A stretch of DNA of 40,821 nucleotides from UMGS1668 sp035447605 (GCA_035447605.1 DAOTHJ010000018.1:1-40821), one strand, 5' to 3'; shown: positions 6,680 to 15,347, counted from the stretch's first letter. Numbers and translations: made by a program. Notes: generated from the letters alone by a model not told the origin.

Positions 6680-9307
6680 TTATTTTACGGGTTTGGCTCC
6701 GTACACCGGCGTAACTTTCAGCTCGCCGTTCTCAACAGAGACGCGGAGGATGGTGGCCGGCGCCGGATCCTCGGCGATGATGAGCCTTGCGACCAGCGTC
6801 TCGACGGTGCGCTGAATATACCGCTTCAGCGGACGCGCGCCGTAGATCGGGTCGTAACCCTCGTTGACGATAAAGTCCTTTGCCTCGTCGGTCAGCTCGA
6901 GCCTGAGCTCTTTATCTTCCAGACGGCGGCTGAGATCCTTCATCATCAGGCCGACGACCGAGCGGATCTCCATCTTGGTCAGGGGCTTGAAGTAGACGAT
7001 CTCGTCGAGACGGTTAAGAAATTCCGGACGGAAACTGCGTTTCAGCAGCGCGTCAACTTTGGCCCTTGCCTCCGGTGCGATTTCACCGCTGTCGGGATGA
7101 ATGCCCTCGAGGATGATATCGGAGCCGAGGTTGGAGGTCAGGATCAGAATCGTATTCTTGAAATCCACAGTGCGGCCCTGGCTGTCGGTGATGCGGCCGT
7201 CGTCAAGCACCTGAAGCAGGACGTTGAAGACATCCGGATGCGCTTTTTCCACCTCGTCGAACAGGACGACGGAATACGGTTTCCGGCGGACGGCTTCGGT
7301 AAGCTGGCCGCCCTCCTCATAGCCGACGTAGCCGGGAGGCGCTCCGATCAGGCGGCTCACGGAGTATTTCTCCATATATTCCGTCATGTCGATGCGCACG
7401 AGGTTCTTTTCGTCGTCGAAAAGGGCCTGCGCGAGCGTCTTGGCAAGCTCGGTCTTGCCGACGCCGGTCGGGCCGAGGAACAGGAACGAGCCGATCGGCC
7501 GCCCCGGATCCTGAATGCCGGCGCGGGAGCGGAGGATAGCCTCGGAGACTTTCTCGACGGCCTCGTCCTGCCCGACGACGCGCTCATGCAGCGTATCGCC
7601 GAGGCGCAGCAGCTTGCCGCGCTCGCCCTCCATCAGCTTCGAGACCGGGATGTGCGTCCAGCGGGCGACGATCTCGGCGATCTCCTCGTCGGTGACTTTA
7701 TCATGCAGGTAACGGGCGGCGCCTTGGGTGCGTTCCGCCTGTTCCTCCTGCTCATGGAGTTGCTTTTTGAGCTCCGGGAGCTTGCCGTACTTGAGTTCGG
7801 CGGCCTTGTTGAGATCATAGACGTGCTGCGCCTGTTCAATGTCGGCCTCGGTCTGCTCGATCTCCTCGCGCAGATGCTGCACGGAGGTGATCGAGGATTT
7901 CTCGTTCTCCCACTTGGCCTTCATCTCTTTATATTGAGCACGCATGTCGGCGAGCTCCTTTTGGATCTCCTGAAGATGCTGATTCGACTGGCGGTCGTCC
8001 TCCTTTTTGAGGGCGGCCTCCTCAATCTCATGCTGCATGATCTTGCGGGAGATCTCGTCGAGCTCGGCGGGCTGGGAATCCATCTCGGTGCGCACCATCG
8101 CCGAGGCCTCGTCCACGAGGTCGATGGCCTTATCCGGCAGGAACCGGTCGCTGATGTAACGGTCGGAGAGCACGGCGGCGGTAATCAGGGCCTGATCGGC
8201 GATCTTGACGCCGTGGAAGACCTCGTACCGTTCCTTGAGCCCGCGGAGGATGGAGATGGTATCCTCCACCGTCGGCGGATCGACCAGAACCGGCTGGAAA
8301 CGGCGCTCCAGGGCGGCGTCCTTTTCGATGTATTTGCGGTATTCGTCAAGCGTGGTCGCGCCGATGCAGTGCAGTTCGCCGCGCGCGAGCATCGGCTTCA
8401 GGAGGTTGCCGGCATCCATCGAACCCTCGGTCTTGCCGGCGCCGACGATGTTGTGAAGCTCATCGATGAAGAGCAGCGTTTGCCCCTCGCTCTTTTTGAT
8501 CTCGGCAAGCACGGCCTTGAGCCGTTCCTCAAAATCGCCGCGGAATTTTGCGCCCGCGATCAGGGAGCCGAGATCCAGCGAGAAAATGTGGTGATCCTTG
8601 AGGTTCGCCGGCACGTCTCCGGCGACGATTCTCTGGGCGAGCCCCTCCACGACGGCGGTCTTGCCGACGCCAGGCTCGCCGATGAGCACCGGGTTGTTTT
8701 TCGTTTTGCGGGAAAGGATCATGATGATGTTGCGGATCTCGGCGTCGCGGCCGATCACCGGATCGAGCTTGTGATTTTTCGCGAGCTCCACAAGATCCTG
8801 CCCGTATTTTTTGAGGGCCTCATAGGTATCCTCCGGCGTATCGGAGGTCACTTTCTGGTTGCCGCGGACGGCGGCCAGAGCGGCGAGAAATTTTTCCTTG
8901 TCGATGCCGTAGTCGCGGAACATGCGCTTCAGCGTGGCATCCGGCCGCTCAAGCAGCGCAAGAAAGAGGTGCTCCACCGAGACGTACTCGTCCTTCATGG
9001 AGTCGGCGAGCTGCTCGGCTTTGACGAGCACCTGATCGACGTTTGGCGAGACATAGATCTTGCCGGGTTCGCGCCCGGCGCCGGAGACGGCGGGGACGCG
9101 GTCAAGCTCCTGTTCGAGCGCCTGCGTAAAGTATTCGGTATCCACGCCCATGCGGGTCAGCATCTGAAAGATCAGGCCGTTTTGCTCCTCCAGCAAAGCG
9201 GAGAGCAGGTGGATTTCCTCGATCTGCATGCTGCCGCGGGCGAGCGCCAGTTCCTGCGCGGACTGGATGGCCGTCAGCGATTTCTGCGTAAATTTTTGCG
9301 CGTTCAT
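6680..9307 (-). CDS. clpB: ATP-dependent protein disaggregase ClpB
   Basis: An 875-residue Hsp100 chaperone that unfolds and rescues aggregated proteins together with DnaK. In order: Clp N domain (1-145), first AAA+ domain with Walker A GEPGVGKTA near 207 and Walker B LLFIDELHN, a long coiled-coil M domain (about 410-525, which distinguishes ClpB from ClpA/ClpC), second AAA+ domain with Walker A GPTGVGKTE near 605 and Walker B VVLFDEVEKAH, and the C-terminal D2-small domain. Full family length, no defects seen. AAGGA precedes the ATG. A perfect CIRCE operator overlapping the promoter shows repression by HrcA. Confidence 0.98.
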   Translation of the reverse strand: MNAQKFTQKSLTAIQSAQELALARGSMQIEEIHLLSALLEEQNGLIFQMLTRMGVDTEYFTQALEQELDRVPAVSGAGREPGKIYVSPNVDQVLVKAEQLADSMKDEYVSVEHLFLALLERPDATLKRMFRDYGIDKEKFLAALAAVRGNQKVTSDTPEDTYEALKKYGQDLVELAKNHKLDPVIGRDAEIRNIIMILSRKTKNNPVLIGEPGVGKTAVVEGLAQRIVAGDVPANLKDHHIFSLDLGSLIAGAKFRGDFEERLKAVLAEIKKSEGQTLLFIDELHNIVGAGKTEGSMDAGNLLKPMLARGELHCIGATTLDEYRKYIEKDAALERRFQPVLVDPPTVEDTISILRGLKERYEVFHGVKIADQALITAAVLSDRYISDRFLPDKAIDLVDEASAMVRTEMDSQPAELDEISRKIMQHEIEEAALKKEDDRQSNQHLQEIQKELADMRAQYKEMKAKWENEKSSITSVQHLREEIEQTEADIEQAQHVYDLNKAAELKYGKLPELKKQLHEQEEQAERTQGAARYLHDKVTDEEIAEIVARWTHIPVSKLMEGERGKLLRLGDTLHERVVGQDEAVEKVSEAILRSRAGIQDPGRPIGSFLFLGPTGVGKTELAKTLAQALFDDEKNLVRIDMTEYMEKYSVSRLIGAPPGYVGYEEGGQLTEAVRRKPYSVVLFDEVEKAHPDVFNVLLQVLDDGRITDSQGRTVDFKNTILILTSNLGSDIILEGIHPDSGEIAPEARAKVDALLKRSFRPEFLNRLDEIVYFKPLTKMEIRSVVGLMMKDLSRRLEDKELRLELTDEAKDFIVNEGYDPIYGARPLKRYIQRTVETLVARLIIAEDPAPATILRVSVENGELKVTPVYGAKPVK

Positions 9308-9387
9308 GGTATCACATCCTTCTTTGGTGGCTTCCGGGAGAACGCCTCCGGATTATGCCGGGACTTATTTTTTCCGGTTACGGAACC

Positions 9388-9416
9388 ATTATATAGCGAA
9401 AGTTAGCACTCGTCAA
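9388..9416 (-). promoter_or_regulatory. Sigma-A promoter of clpB
   Basis: On the minus strand TTGACG (9411-9416), a 17-nt spacer and TATAAT (9388-9393). The -35 box sits inside the CIRCE loop and the spacer contains one whole CIRCE arm, so HrcA bound at CIRCE would block RNA polymerase. Confidence 0.92.
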
Positions 9417-9429
9417 TATAGAGTGCTAA
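9403..9429. promoter_or_regulatory. CIRCE operator (HrcA binding site)
   Basis: TTAGCACTC, nine bases, GAGTGCTAA: exact match to the CIRCE consensus, with the arms at 9403-9411 and 9421-9429. It controls clpB. In many Bacillota clpB belongs to the CtsR regulon or is absent, so direct CIRCE control is notable. Confidence 0.97.
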
Positions 9430-9928
9430 CAATTTTTAAAAAATTCATAATTTCTGGGGAACCGGAAAAAACCGAAGAACGGATGCCATATCGCGCCCGG
9501 AAGCCGGTAAAGGAACCGGGCTGCACGCGAAGACCATCCGATGCGGAAAAGCCGCGACGATCCGAAAAGGCGGAAGAGCTTCACGGCCGGGCTAAAGAGA
9601 TTCCTTACAGGGACGATGCACAGGCCTCATCCGGTACGGCAAAACTTACCCGCGGCCGTATCGGAAAAACCGAGTTGACCTTTAGGGTCGGCCAAATTTT
9701 TGCAAAGATGATGCATGGGGCCGCCGGCATCGGAGGGAATCTGCCGGGCTCAGAAAAGCAACCGGAGAAAAACACGGGGAATGGGAAAAACTATACGTAT
9801 CCGGCCCGTTATGAAGCGGTTTTGGAGCCTCTCCATCTTTGGGAATAAGCAAAATAGACAAGTCATTCCGAACAACAAACTTGAGTGCTGGTTGTGTATT
9901 CTGCACAGTTTTTTCTTTCCGCTGGTAC
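9430..9928. other. Long intergenic region, no gene recognised
   Basis: About 500 nt between divergent clpB and the antiporter gene. An open frame runs through it on the plus strand, but the predicted peptide is charged, low in hydrophobic residues, without a family signature or ribosome site. I see no structured RNA I can name. Confidence 0.5.
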
Positions 9929-9957
9929 TTGTATTCCTTGAGGGAGAGGCGTACAAT
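9929..9957 (+). promoter_or_regulatory. Candidate promoter of the antiporter gene
   Basis: TTGTAT (9929-9934), 17-nt spacer, TACAAT (9952-9957), 51 nt before the ATG at 10009. Confidence 0.5.
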
Positions 9958-10008
9958 AAAAAATTGTTCGGTATATTATGCGAAAATTCTAATAAAGGAA
10001 CTATTTTT

Positions 10009-11310
10009 ATGACGCAGCTTTTATCCATTGCCATCGCAATCACCGCAGGTTTGATGATGACCCGTGTTGTCAAATTGACGAAACTTCACTTCCCGGATGT
10101 CACCGCCTACCTGGTGGCGGGCGTGCTGATCGGCCCGTATTTTCTTGGGCGGCTCGGCATCGACGGCCTCGGCTTTGCCTCTTATGAATCCGTGGAAGGA
10201 TTGAGTATGATTTCTTCTGCGGCCCTCGGCTTCATTGCCTTCACCATCGGCAACGAATTCCGTCTGACGCAGCTTCGTTCCACCGGCAAGCAGGCTATTG
10301 TTGTGGGAATTATGGAAGCGGGATTCGCGACCGCTTTGGTGGATGCCATGCTGATCGGTTTACATTTCGTCCTCGGCGATACCCTCCCGATTCCGGCCGC
10401 CATCACGCTCGGCGCCATTGCCGCCGCGACTGCGCCGGCCGCCACGCTGATGGTTGTTCGCCAGTATAAGGCAAAGGGGCCGGTGACTGAGCTGCTTTTG
10501 CAGGTCGTCGCCCTCGACGATGCGATCGGCCTGATCATCTTTGCAATTTCGTTTGGCGTTGCCCGTGCCTTGCAGGGCGGCGAAATCGATACGATCACCG
10601 TTTTTGTAAATCCGATGCTGGAGATTGTGCTTTCGCTCCTGCTCGGTTCGATTTTGGGCACCATTCTGACTTTCCTTGAAAAGTACTTCTATTCCAATTC
10701 CAACCGCCTGTCGCTGACCATCGCGTTTGTTCTGCTGACCGTCGCCGTTTCCATGGTGGAGTTCCAGATCGGCCCGATCATCATTTCGTTCTCCTCCCTG
10801 CTGGTCTGCATGATGCTCGGCATGGTTTTCTGCAACCTCTGCCCGCTTTCCTCCGATCTGATGGAACGTGCGGACCGCTGGACGGCACCCCTCTTCTGCC
10901 TGTTCTTCGTGCTCAGCGGAGCAGAGTTGGAGCTCGGTGTCTTTAAGAACCCGGCCATCATCGGCATCGGCGTCGTCTATATTCTTACCCGTTCTTTCGG
11001 CAAATATCTTGGCGCTTTCAGCGGCTCGAGGATCATGAAATGCGTGCCGAGCGTCCAGAAGTATCTGGGCATTACCCTTCTGCCTCAGGCGGGTGTCGCG
11101 CTTGGCATGTGCATCGCCGCATCTTCCCTTGGGGAATATGAGGGCGAACTGATCCGCAACATCGTGCTGTTCGGCGTTTTGATCTATGAACTGATCGGCC
11201 CGATGACGACGAAGATCGCGCTCACGAAGGCCGGAGAAATTCAGCCGAAGGGCGAAGAGGTGCTCCATCGCCGCGAAAACAAGCTCCGTTCCCTCAAGGA
11301 GGGCACATAA
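10009..11310 (+). CDS. CPA2-family cation:proton antiporter
   Basis: A 433-residue membrane protein with about 12 hydrophobic segments. The N-terminal HFPDVTAYLVAGVLIGP and the region APAATLMVVRQYKAKGPVTELLLQVVALDDAIGLIIF match the sodium/hydrogen exchanger domain; LDD near residue 173 is the acidic ion-binding pair position. It is likely to exchange Na+ or K+ for protons; no KTN/TrkA regulatory domain follows, so the protein is about the size of the transport domain alone. The frame is open upstream to 9715, but the ATG at 10009 has AAAGGAA before it and starts at the usual place. Ends at a strong terminator. Confidence 0.88.
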   Translation: MTQLLSIAIAITAGLMMTRVVKLTKLHFPDVTAYLVAGVLIGPYFLGRLGIDGLGFASYESVEGLSMISSAALGFIAFTIGNEFRLTQLRSTGKQAIVVGIMEAGFATALVDAMLIGLHFVLGDTLPIPAAITLGAIAAATAPAATLMVVRQYKAKGPVTELLLQVVALDDAIGLIIFAISFGVARALQGGEIDTITVFVNPMLEIVLSLLLGSILGTILTFLEKYFYSNSNRLSLTIAFVLLTVAVSMVEFQIGPIIISFSSLLVCMMLGMVFCNLCPLSSDLMERADRWTAPLFCLFFVLSGAELELGVFKNPAIIGIGVVYILTRSFGKYLGAFSGSRIMKCVPSVQKYLGITLLPQAGVALGMCIAASSLGEYEGELIRNIVLFGVLIYELIGPMTTKIALTKAGEIQPKGEEVLHRRENKLRSLKEGT

Positions 11311-11327
11311 GAATTCCTTTTCCTTAT

Positions 11328-11370
11328 AAAACAGGAGGCCGGTCCGCAGAGGATCGGTCTCCTGTTTTTT
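11328..11370 (+). terminator. Terminator of the antiporter gene
   Basis: AAAACAGGAG (11328-11337) pairs with CTCCTGTTTT, with an inner GGTCC/GGATC stem, followed by six T. Confidence 0.9.
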
Positions 11371-11413
11371 CACAGATAAAAGATTGTTTCCCGGAGAGGA
11401 CGCTTTCCGAACG

Positions 11414-11446
11414 GCATATGCGTGCCGCAGACAGAAGTCTAAAGGT
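11414..11446 (-). other. Possible decayed copy of the M18 peptidase gene tail
   Basis: The 33 nt here match the last codons of the peptidase gene (11576-11608) at roughly two of three positions, including blocks GCAT, CAGAAG and AAGG. The match is short and could be chance. It lies 120 nt beyond the stop of that gene. The rest of 11371-11567 holds no recognised gene. Confidence 0.3.
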
Positions 11447-11567
11447 GCGTTCGTTTTCAAAGCAGCTTATATGGACCATTGCCGGAAAGCTCGGGGACAT
11501 GATCGGTCTTTTCCAAGCGTCGCATATATATATGCCCGCCGGAAGCCCCTAAGGGCGTCGTTCGCCC

Positions 11568-12875
11568 TCAGAGCAGCATGTAGGCACCGTCTTCAGAAGT
11601 TTCAAGGGTGGAGCGGTAAAATTCCTGCGCCGCGCGGATCAGATAGGCGGCGTCGGCGCAGCCCGCGGTCTCGTAGCTCGAATGCATCGCAAGCTGGGCG
11701 AGCCCGATATCCACGGTGTTGAGCGGAACCTTCGTGTTGGAGATGCCGCCGAGCGTGGAGCCGCCCGCGAGGTCGGAGCGGTTCGCAAACTGCTGCACCG
11801 GCACATCGGCCCTGCGGCAGATTTCGGTGAAGAGGGCGGCGGAGAGGCCGTCGGTCGTATATTTCTGCGCCGCGTTCGTCTTGATGACGACGCCCTCATT
11901 CATATAGGGCGCGTTTTCGGCGTCGGAGAGCTCCGGATGATTCGGGTGGCGAGCATGGCCGTTGTCGGCGGAGAGCATAAAGGACGAGGCAAGCATCCTG
12001 CGCAGGTCTTTGCCGAGAGATTCCGCGATGCGCTCAAGCGTGTCGCGCAGCAGCGTCGAGCCGGCGCCCTGTTTGCTGCCGCTGCCGGTCTCTTCATTAT
12101 CAAAGGCGGCGTAGACCTGCACGGCGCGGCCTTTTTCCGCGGAGAGAAAGCCCTTGAGCGTGCCGAAGGCGCACATCAGGTTGTCGATGCGCGGGGCGGA
12201 AAAGAATTCATGATCGGCACCCCAGATGCTTCCCGGCGTGCGGTTATAGAGATAGAGATCCATGCCGGCGAGCTGTTCCTCCGACGCGCCGGCCGACTCC
12301 GCAACGATTTTCCGCAGTGAGCCCTTTTCTTCCGGCGCGGAGAACAGCGGTACCGTATCGACCGAAGGATCGATCTTCATGCCGTCGTTGGCCTGACGGT
12401 TAAAATGAACGGCGACGCTCGGAATCAGCAGGAGATCCCGGTCGATGGAGACGGATTTTGCCGTGAAACGTCCGCCGTCCTTGAGAACCACACGGCCGGC
12501 GAGCGAGAGCGGGCGGTCGAACCAGGTGGAGAAGAGCGAGCTGCCGTAGCACTCGGTGTTGAGGCGCAGATATTTGCCGCAGGCCTCGTCCTCGCAGTTG
12601 TTTTTGAGCTTGAAGGTTGGCGAATCGGTATGGCTCGCGGCGATCATGAAGGAATCGGCCTTCTCCGGGATGCGGAATGCCGCGACGGAGGAGAGATTCC
12701 GGGTGAGATAATAGCGACCGCCGGGTTTGAGCCGCCATTCGCCGCCCTCGGAGAGCCGGATGAAGCCGTCCTCCTCCAGCATGGCCGAGATCGTATCCAC
12801 CGCCTGAAAAGCGGTGGGGCTTTTGCGGATAAATTCGATCAGCTCTCTTGTAACGGCAAGGTTTTCCTGATTCAT
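11568..12875 (-). CDS. M18 family aminopeptidase
   Basis: A 435-residue zinc metallopeptidase that removes N-terminal residues, typically acidic or broad-range, in the cytoplasm. The metal- and active-site motifs are visible in order: SHTDSP (first His and Asp region), DNEETGSGSKQGAGS (Glu-Glu pair), SADNGHARHPNHPE (Asp), and MHSSYETAG (last His). Length and order fit M18 (aspartyl aminopeptidase, ApeB-like). GGGAGG stands 7 nt before the ATG. It is read alone in the minus direction; the gene upstream (dus) is nearly 400 nt away. Confidence 0.95.
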   Translation of the reverse strand: MNQENLAVTRELIEFIRKSPTAFQAVDTISAMLEEDGFIRLSEGGEWRLKPGGRYYLTRNLSSVAAFRIPEKADSFMIAASHTDSPTFKLKNNCEDEACGKYLRLNTECYGSSLFSTWFDRPLSLAGRVVLKDGGRFTAKSVSIDRDLLLIPSVAVHFNRQANDGMKIDPSVDTVPLFSAPEEKGSLRKIVAESAGASEEQLAGMDLYLYNRTPGSIWGADHEFFSAPRIDNLMCAFGTLKGFLSAEKGRAVQVYAAFDNEETGSGSKQGAGSTLLRDTLERIAESLGKDLRRMLASSFMLSADNGHARHPNHPELSDAENAPYMNEGVVIKTNAAQKYTTDGLSAALFTEICRRADVPVQQFANRSDLAGGSTLGGISNTKVPLNTVDIGLAQLAMHSSYETAGCADAAYLIRAAQEFYRSTLETSEDGAYMLL

Positions 12876-12995
12876 GATCTGCCTCCCAATCTGAAAAATA
12901 TGGTAAAAATATGTTTATAGACCGCATGAGCATGGCAAAAATAAAACCTGAAAAAAGCATCCGTCTTGGCATGGGATACATGCCGAAATTTGTGC

Positions 12996-13230
12996 CGCTC
13001 CGCCCGAAAACCGGAGAAGCAATGCAATCAAGACCTAGATTCAAGGTGTGGCAACCGAAAATTTGTTAAAGATTCCTGCCATGCTCCCTTGCACAGTACT
13101 CAGTCCGACACAAGGCGGCCACTATTTTCGCTCTACCCAATCCGGAGAAACAAAATAGCCGAAAACCGGTTTCAAGGCGCGGGGGCCGGAAGATTGCCGA
13201 AGGCTCCCGTCATGCCCCTTGGTACGGTAG
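12996..13230. repeat. Two-copy imperfect tandem repeat (unit about 131 bp)
   Basis: The stretch starting at 12996 is repeated from about 13128. Shared blocks: CGCTC-CCC-AA-CCGGAGAA (13001-13017 and 13130-13149), TTCAAGG (13040 and 13171), then a CCG-AA-ATT block and a CATGC-CCTTG-AC-GTA block (13080-13099 and 13211-13229). Identity is only about 60-70%, so the copies are old. It fills most of the gap between the dus gene and the M18 peptidase gene (12876-13268), where I find no gene. Confidence 0.6.
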
Positions 13231-13268
13231 CCTGCCTTTTTATACGGTGGGCGCCGGATTTGGCCCGC

Positions 13269-14213
13269 TCAGAAGCCGGTGACGCCGGAGGGGTCGAGGG
13301 GAAGCTCCCGGAAGACCCGGTCCGTCAGCATAAAGAATTCGGACCAGTCCTTTGCCCGGGCGAGCTTCGCGGCATATTCGTCGCTCCCCGCAAAGAGGCG
13401 GATCAGGTAAAACCAGATCTCCTTCATCCGCATCATCGCGTTTCGGCGGCTGCCGAAGGCCTCCAGATAGTTTTCGCGCAGGTCGCCGAGAAATGCGTAA
13501 AGCCGTTCCTTTTCGATCGGTTCCGGTGAGACGAGCGCCGGGTTCGCCACGAGCCCGCGGCCGATCATCACGGCCTTCACCGTGGGAAACCGCTCCGAAA
13601 ACGCAAGAAGATCCTCCCTGCGGAAGAGGTTTCCGTTATAGCACAGCGGAATCTTCGTCTCCGCGAGGGCGGCGGCAAAAACTTCCGGGTGAACCGGGCC
13701 TTTATAGAGCTCCGCCAGCGTCCGGGCATGGACGATCAGCCCGGAGATCGGATATTTGTTGTAAATCCGTAAAAGTCCCGCGAATTCGTCGGGGCTTTTG
13801 ACGCCGAGGCGCGTCTTGACGGAGACCTCCGGAATTCCCTCCGCGGAAAAAATCCGGTCGAAAAAGGCATCCAGCAGCTCCGGCTCGGAGAGAAAGCCGG
13901 CGCCTTTCCGCTTTGCGACGACGGTGCCGGAGGGGCAGCCGAGATTAAGATTGATCTCCCGATAGCCCATCTCCCAAAGTTTCCGCGCCGCCCAGAGAAA
14001 ATTCTCCGCGTCCTTGGCGAGCAGCTGCGGCACGAGCGGCGCCTCGTTGTTTTCCGTGAGAACTTCCCTTTTATCCCGCGGCGCGAAGCGGCCGGCTTCG
14101 GTCGGCGCGATGAACGGCGTGTAATAGCGATCGACGGCCGGAAAATACCGTTGGTGCAGATTCCGGTAGATGTGGTCGGTGATGCCTTCGAGCGGCGCAA
14201 ATTCATAAACCAT
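13269..14213 (-). CDS. tRNA-dihydrouridine synthase
   Basis: A 314-residue FMN enzyme that reduces uridine to dihydrouridine in tRNA using NADPH. The N-terminus EFAPLEGITDHIYR is the FMN-binding first strand; the catalytic cysteine is C93 in NLNLGCPSG; KTRLG and HARTLAELYKG follow in the TIM barrel, and MIGRGLVANP is the late phosphate-binding motif. The C-terminal helical RNA-binding domain is present. It starts 5 nt after the stop of the SseB-like gene, so the two are cotranscribed. The variant HART...YKG suggests a DusB/DusC-like enzyme of Clostridia; the exact uridine target cannot be told. Confidence 0.93.
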   Translation of the reverse strand: MVYEFAPLEGITDHIYRNLHQRYFPAVDRYYTPFIAPTEAGRFAPRDKREVLTENNEAPLVPQLLAKDAENFLWAARKLWEMGYREINLNLGCPSGTVVAKRKGAGFLSEPELLDAFFDRIFSAEGIPEVSVKTRLGVKSPDEFAGLLRIYNKYPISGLIVHARTLAELYKGPVHPEVFAAALAETKIPLCYNGNLFRREDLLAFSERFPTVKAVMIGRGLVANPALVSPEPIEKERLYAFLGDLRENYLEAFGSRRNAMMRMKEIWFYLIRLFAGSDEYAAKLARAKDWSEFFMLTDRVFRELPLDPSGVTGF

Positions 14214-14218
14214 CGGCG

Positions 14219-14650
14219 TCAGTCCTCAATTTCCGAGGGCAGTTCCCCAATTGTTTTGAGCTGCAGCGGATTCAAAACGAGATTTGCGCCGAAGGGATTG
14301 ACCGCGATCTTTTCGACGCCGGGCAGCTCCGATACGAGATCGATGCAGCGCAAAAACGAAAACCGCGCCGATGTGAAGCGCTCCTTGTAGCTTTCCGGCA
14401 TCTGGCCGGGCTCGGAAAAGACCGGCAGATAGCGGATGCCGGCGCCGTCCTGAAGGAGATGGGGCCTGCCGCTTCCCAAAGAGGGAGACGGCGTGCTTTT
14501 GTCCGGAGGTTCCAGCGCGAGCCAGACCTGCGAATCCCGCAGGCAGCGAAAGACGCTCGAGAGGCTCTCCACGCTGAGCTCCGTCTGATTTCTGGTCAGC
14601 AGAAGGGTCAATACTTTCCCATCCTGCAAAGATCTTCTTGAAACGCCCAT
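14219..14650 (-). CDS. SseB-like protein (PF07179 type)
   Basis: A 143-residue soluble protein resembling the SseB N-terminal domain. The recognisable part is RYLPVFSEPGQMPE (73-86) and the end VEKIAVNPFGANLVLNP, which in the family forms a beta-alpha fold of unknown role. Residues 47-62 are a Ser/Pro-rich loop. GGAGG lies 7 nt before the ATG and a strong sigma-A promoter directly upstream drives this gene and dus. SseB was first linked to serine sensitivity in Escherichia coli; the role here is unknown. Confidence 0.7.
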   Translation of the reverse strand: MGVSRRSLQDGKVLTLLLTRNQTELSVESLSSVFRCLRDSQVWLALEPPDKSTPSPSLGSGRPHLLQDGAGIRYLPVFSEPGQMPESYKERFTSARFSFLRCIDLVSELPGVEKIAVNPFGANLVLNPLQLKTIGELPSEIED

Positions 14651-14686
14651 AGTTCGCCTCCGATTCTGAAGAAATTTTGCGGAGCT

Positions 14687-14715
14687 ATTATATCATAAAA
14701 ACCGTTTTTCCTCAA
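14687..14715 (-). promoter_or_regulatory. Sigma-A promoter of the SseB-like/dus operon
   Basis: On the minus strand TTGAGG (14710-14715), 17-nt spacer, TATAAT (14687-14692), 37 nt before the ATG at 14650. Confidence 0.8.
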
Positions 14716-14769
14716 TACAATGCGGGGCAAAGAGATGGCGGACGCACGCCGCGGAAGGAAAACCGCTGC

Positions 14770-14968
14770 GGCCGGGCGGCGGACGGAGGGAAATATGAAT
14801 ACGGAAAAAACGATGCTCATGGAAAAATCGGCCGGACGATAGGCGGCCGGAAATATGGAAACGAGAAAAACAACGATCACGAAAAAATAGGCCGGGCAGC
14901 AGACGGCACAGAAATAGAGAAAAATGGATGCTCATGAGGAAATCGGCCGGATCCCGACGGAGGAGGGA
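14770..14968. repeat. 60-bp degenerate tandem repeat, about 3.4 copies
   Basis: Units start with GGCCGG at 14770, 14830, 14890 and 14945. The first two units are exactly 60 bp, the third 55 bp, the fourth breaks off after about 24 bp. Shared blocks are GGCCGG, a purine-rich GGAAATATG-like block 21 bp in, and ACGATGCTCATG-like block 41 bp in. Reading the plus strand gives a peptide repeating GKIGR/EKIGR, but there is no ribosome site or product I recognise, so it is treated as non-coding. Confidence 0.7.
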
Positions 14969-15109
14969 ATAAGGCCGGCGGATGTTTTTTGCCGCGGCAC
15001 GGAACCCTTGCATGCCCAAAGCCGCGGCGCGGGGAGCCTTTCCCGAAAGGGCAAAGAAAATGCGCCTTTTTCGGAAAAAGGGCTTGCCATTTGGCGGATG
15101 ATGAGATAC

Positions 15110-15264
15110 AATGAAACGGATCCGGTAGGTAAGGCTGCCGTGAGGATATGGACTGCTGCCGCGGAATGGTGGAGACACCATGAGAGGGTTTGAACAGGCT
15201 GCGTCGAAGCACAAGGCACAGCATAATGCAGTTTCACCGCCTCGCGGATGCTAAAGCCCGTATG
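15110..15264 (+). ncRNA. M-box magnesium riboswitch (ykoK leader)
   Basis: Conserved M-box landmarks occur in order: GGTAGGTAAGGC (15124-15135), GGATATGGACTGCTGCC (15144-15160), a short hairpin GGTG-GAGA-CACC, GGGTTTGAACAG, GCATAATGCAG and the 3' signature ATGCTAAAGCCC (15248-15259). P1 can form between ACGG (15116-15119) and CCGT (15258-15261). M-box RNAs sense Mg2+ and shut off Mg2+ transporter genes when it is plentiful. It lies upstream of mgtE in the same direction, with a terminator as expression platform. Confidence 0.9.
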
Positions 15265-15283
15265 GTGCGGCAATAGAACTTTG

Positions 15284-15320
15284 TCCCGCACCGTCTCTTG
15301 GGCCGTGCGGGATTTTTATT
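15284..15320 (+). terminator. M-box expression-platform terminator and antiterminator
   Basis: TCCCGCAC (15284-15291) pairs with GTGCGGGA (15305-15312), followed by TTTTTATTT. GGTGCGG at 15264-15270, next to P1, can instead pair with CCGCACC (15286-15292) and break the terminator. The two folds exclude each other, which fits Mg2+-dependent transcription termination. Confidence 0.85.
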
Positions 15321-15347
15321 TCTTTAAAAAAATGTGAGGTGAACGAA

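Noticed and set aside
6647..9406. 919-codon open frame on the plus strand opposite clpB
   Set aside because: It is the antisense shadow of clpB, caused by GC-rich codon bias; the product is unlike any protein and clpB is complete on the other strand.
9480..9848. Possible gene between clpB and the antiporter
   Set aside because: No ribosome site, no motif, charged low-complexity product; left as intergenic.
10360..11460. 366-codon minus-strand frame opposite the antiporter gene
   Set aside because: Antisense shadow; the antiporter on the plus strand has motifs, membrane segments, ribosome site and terminator.
14677..14937. 86-codon frame through the 60-bp repeat
   Set aside because: The frame is kept open by the 60-bp period; there is no ribosome site or recognisable product. 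Kept only as a repeat.
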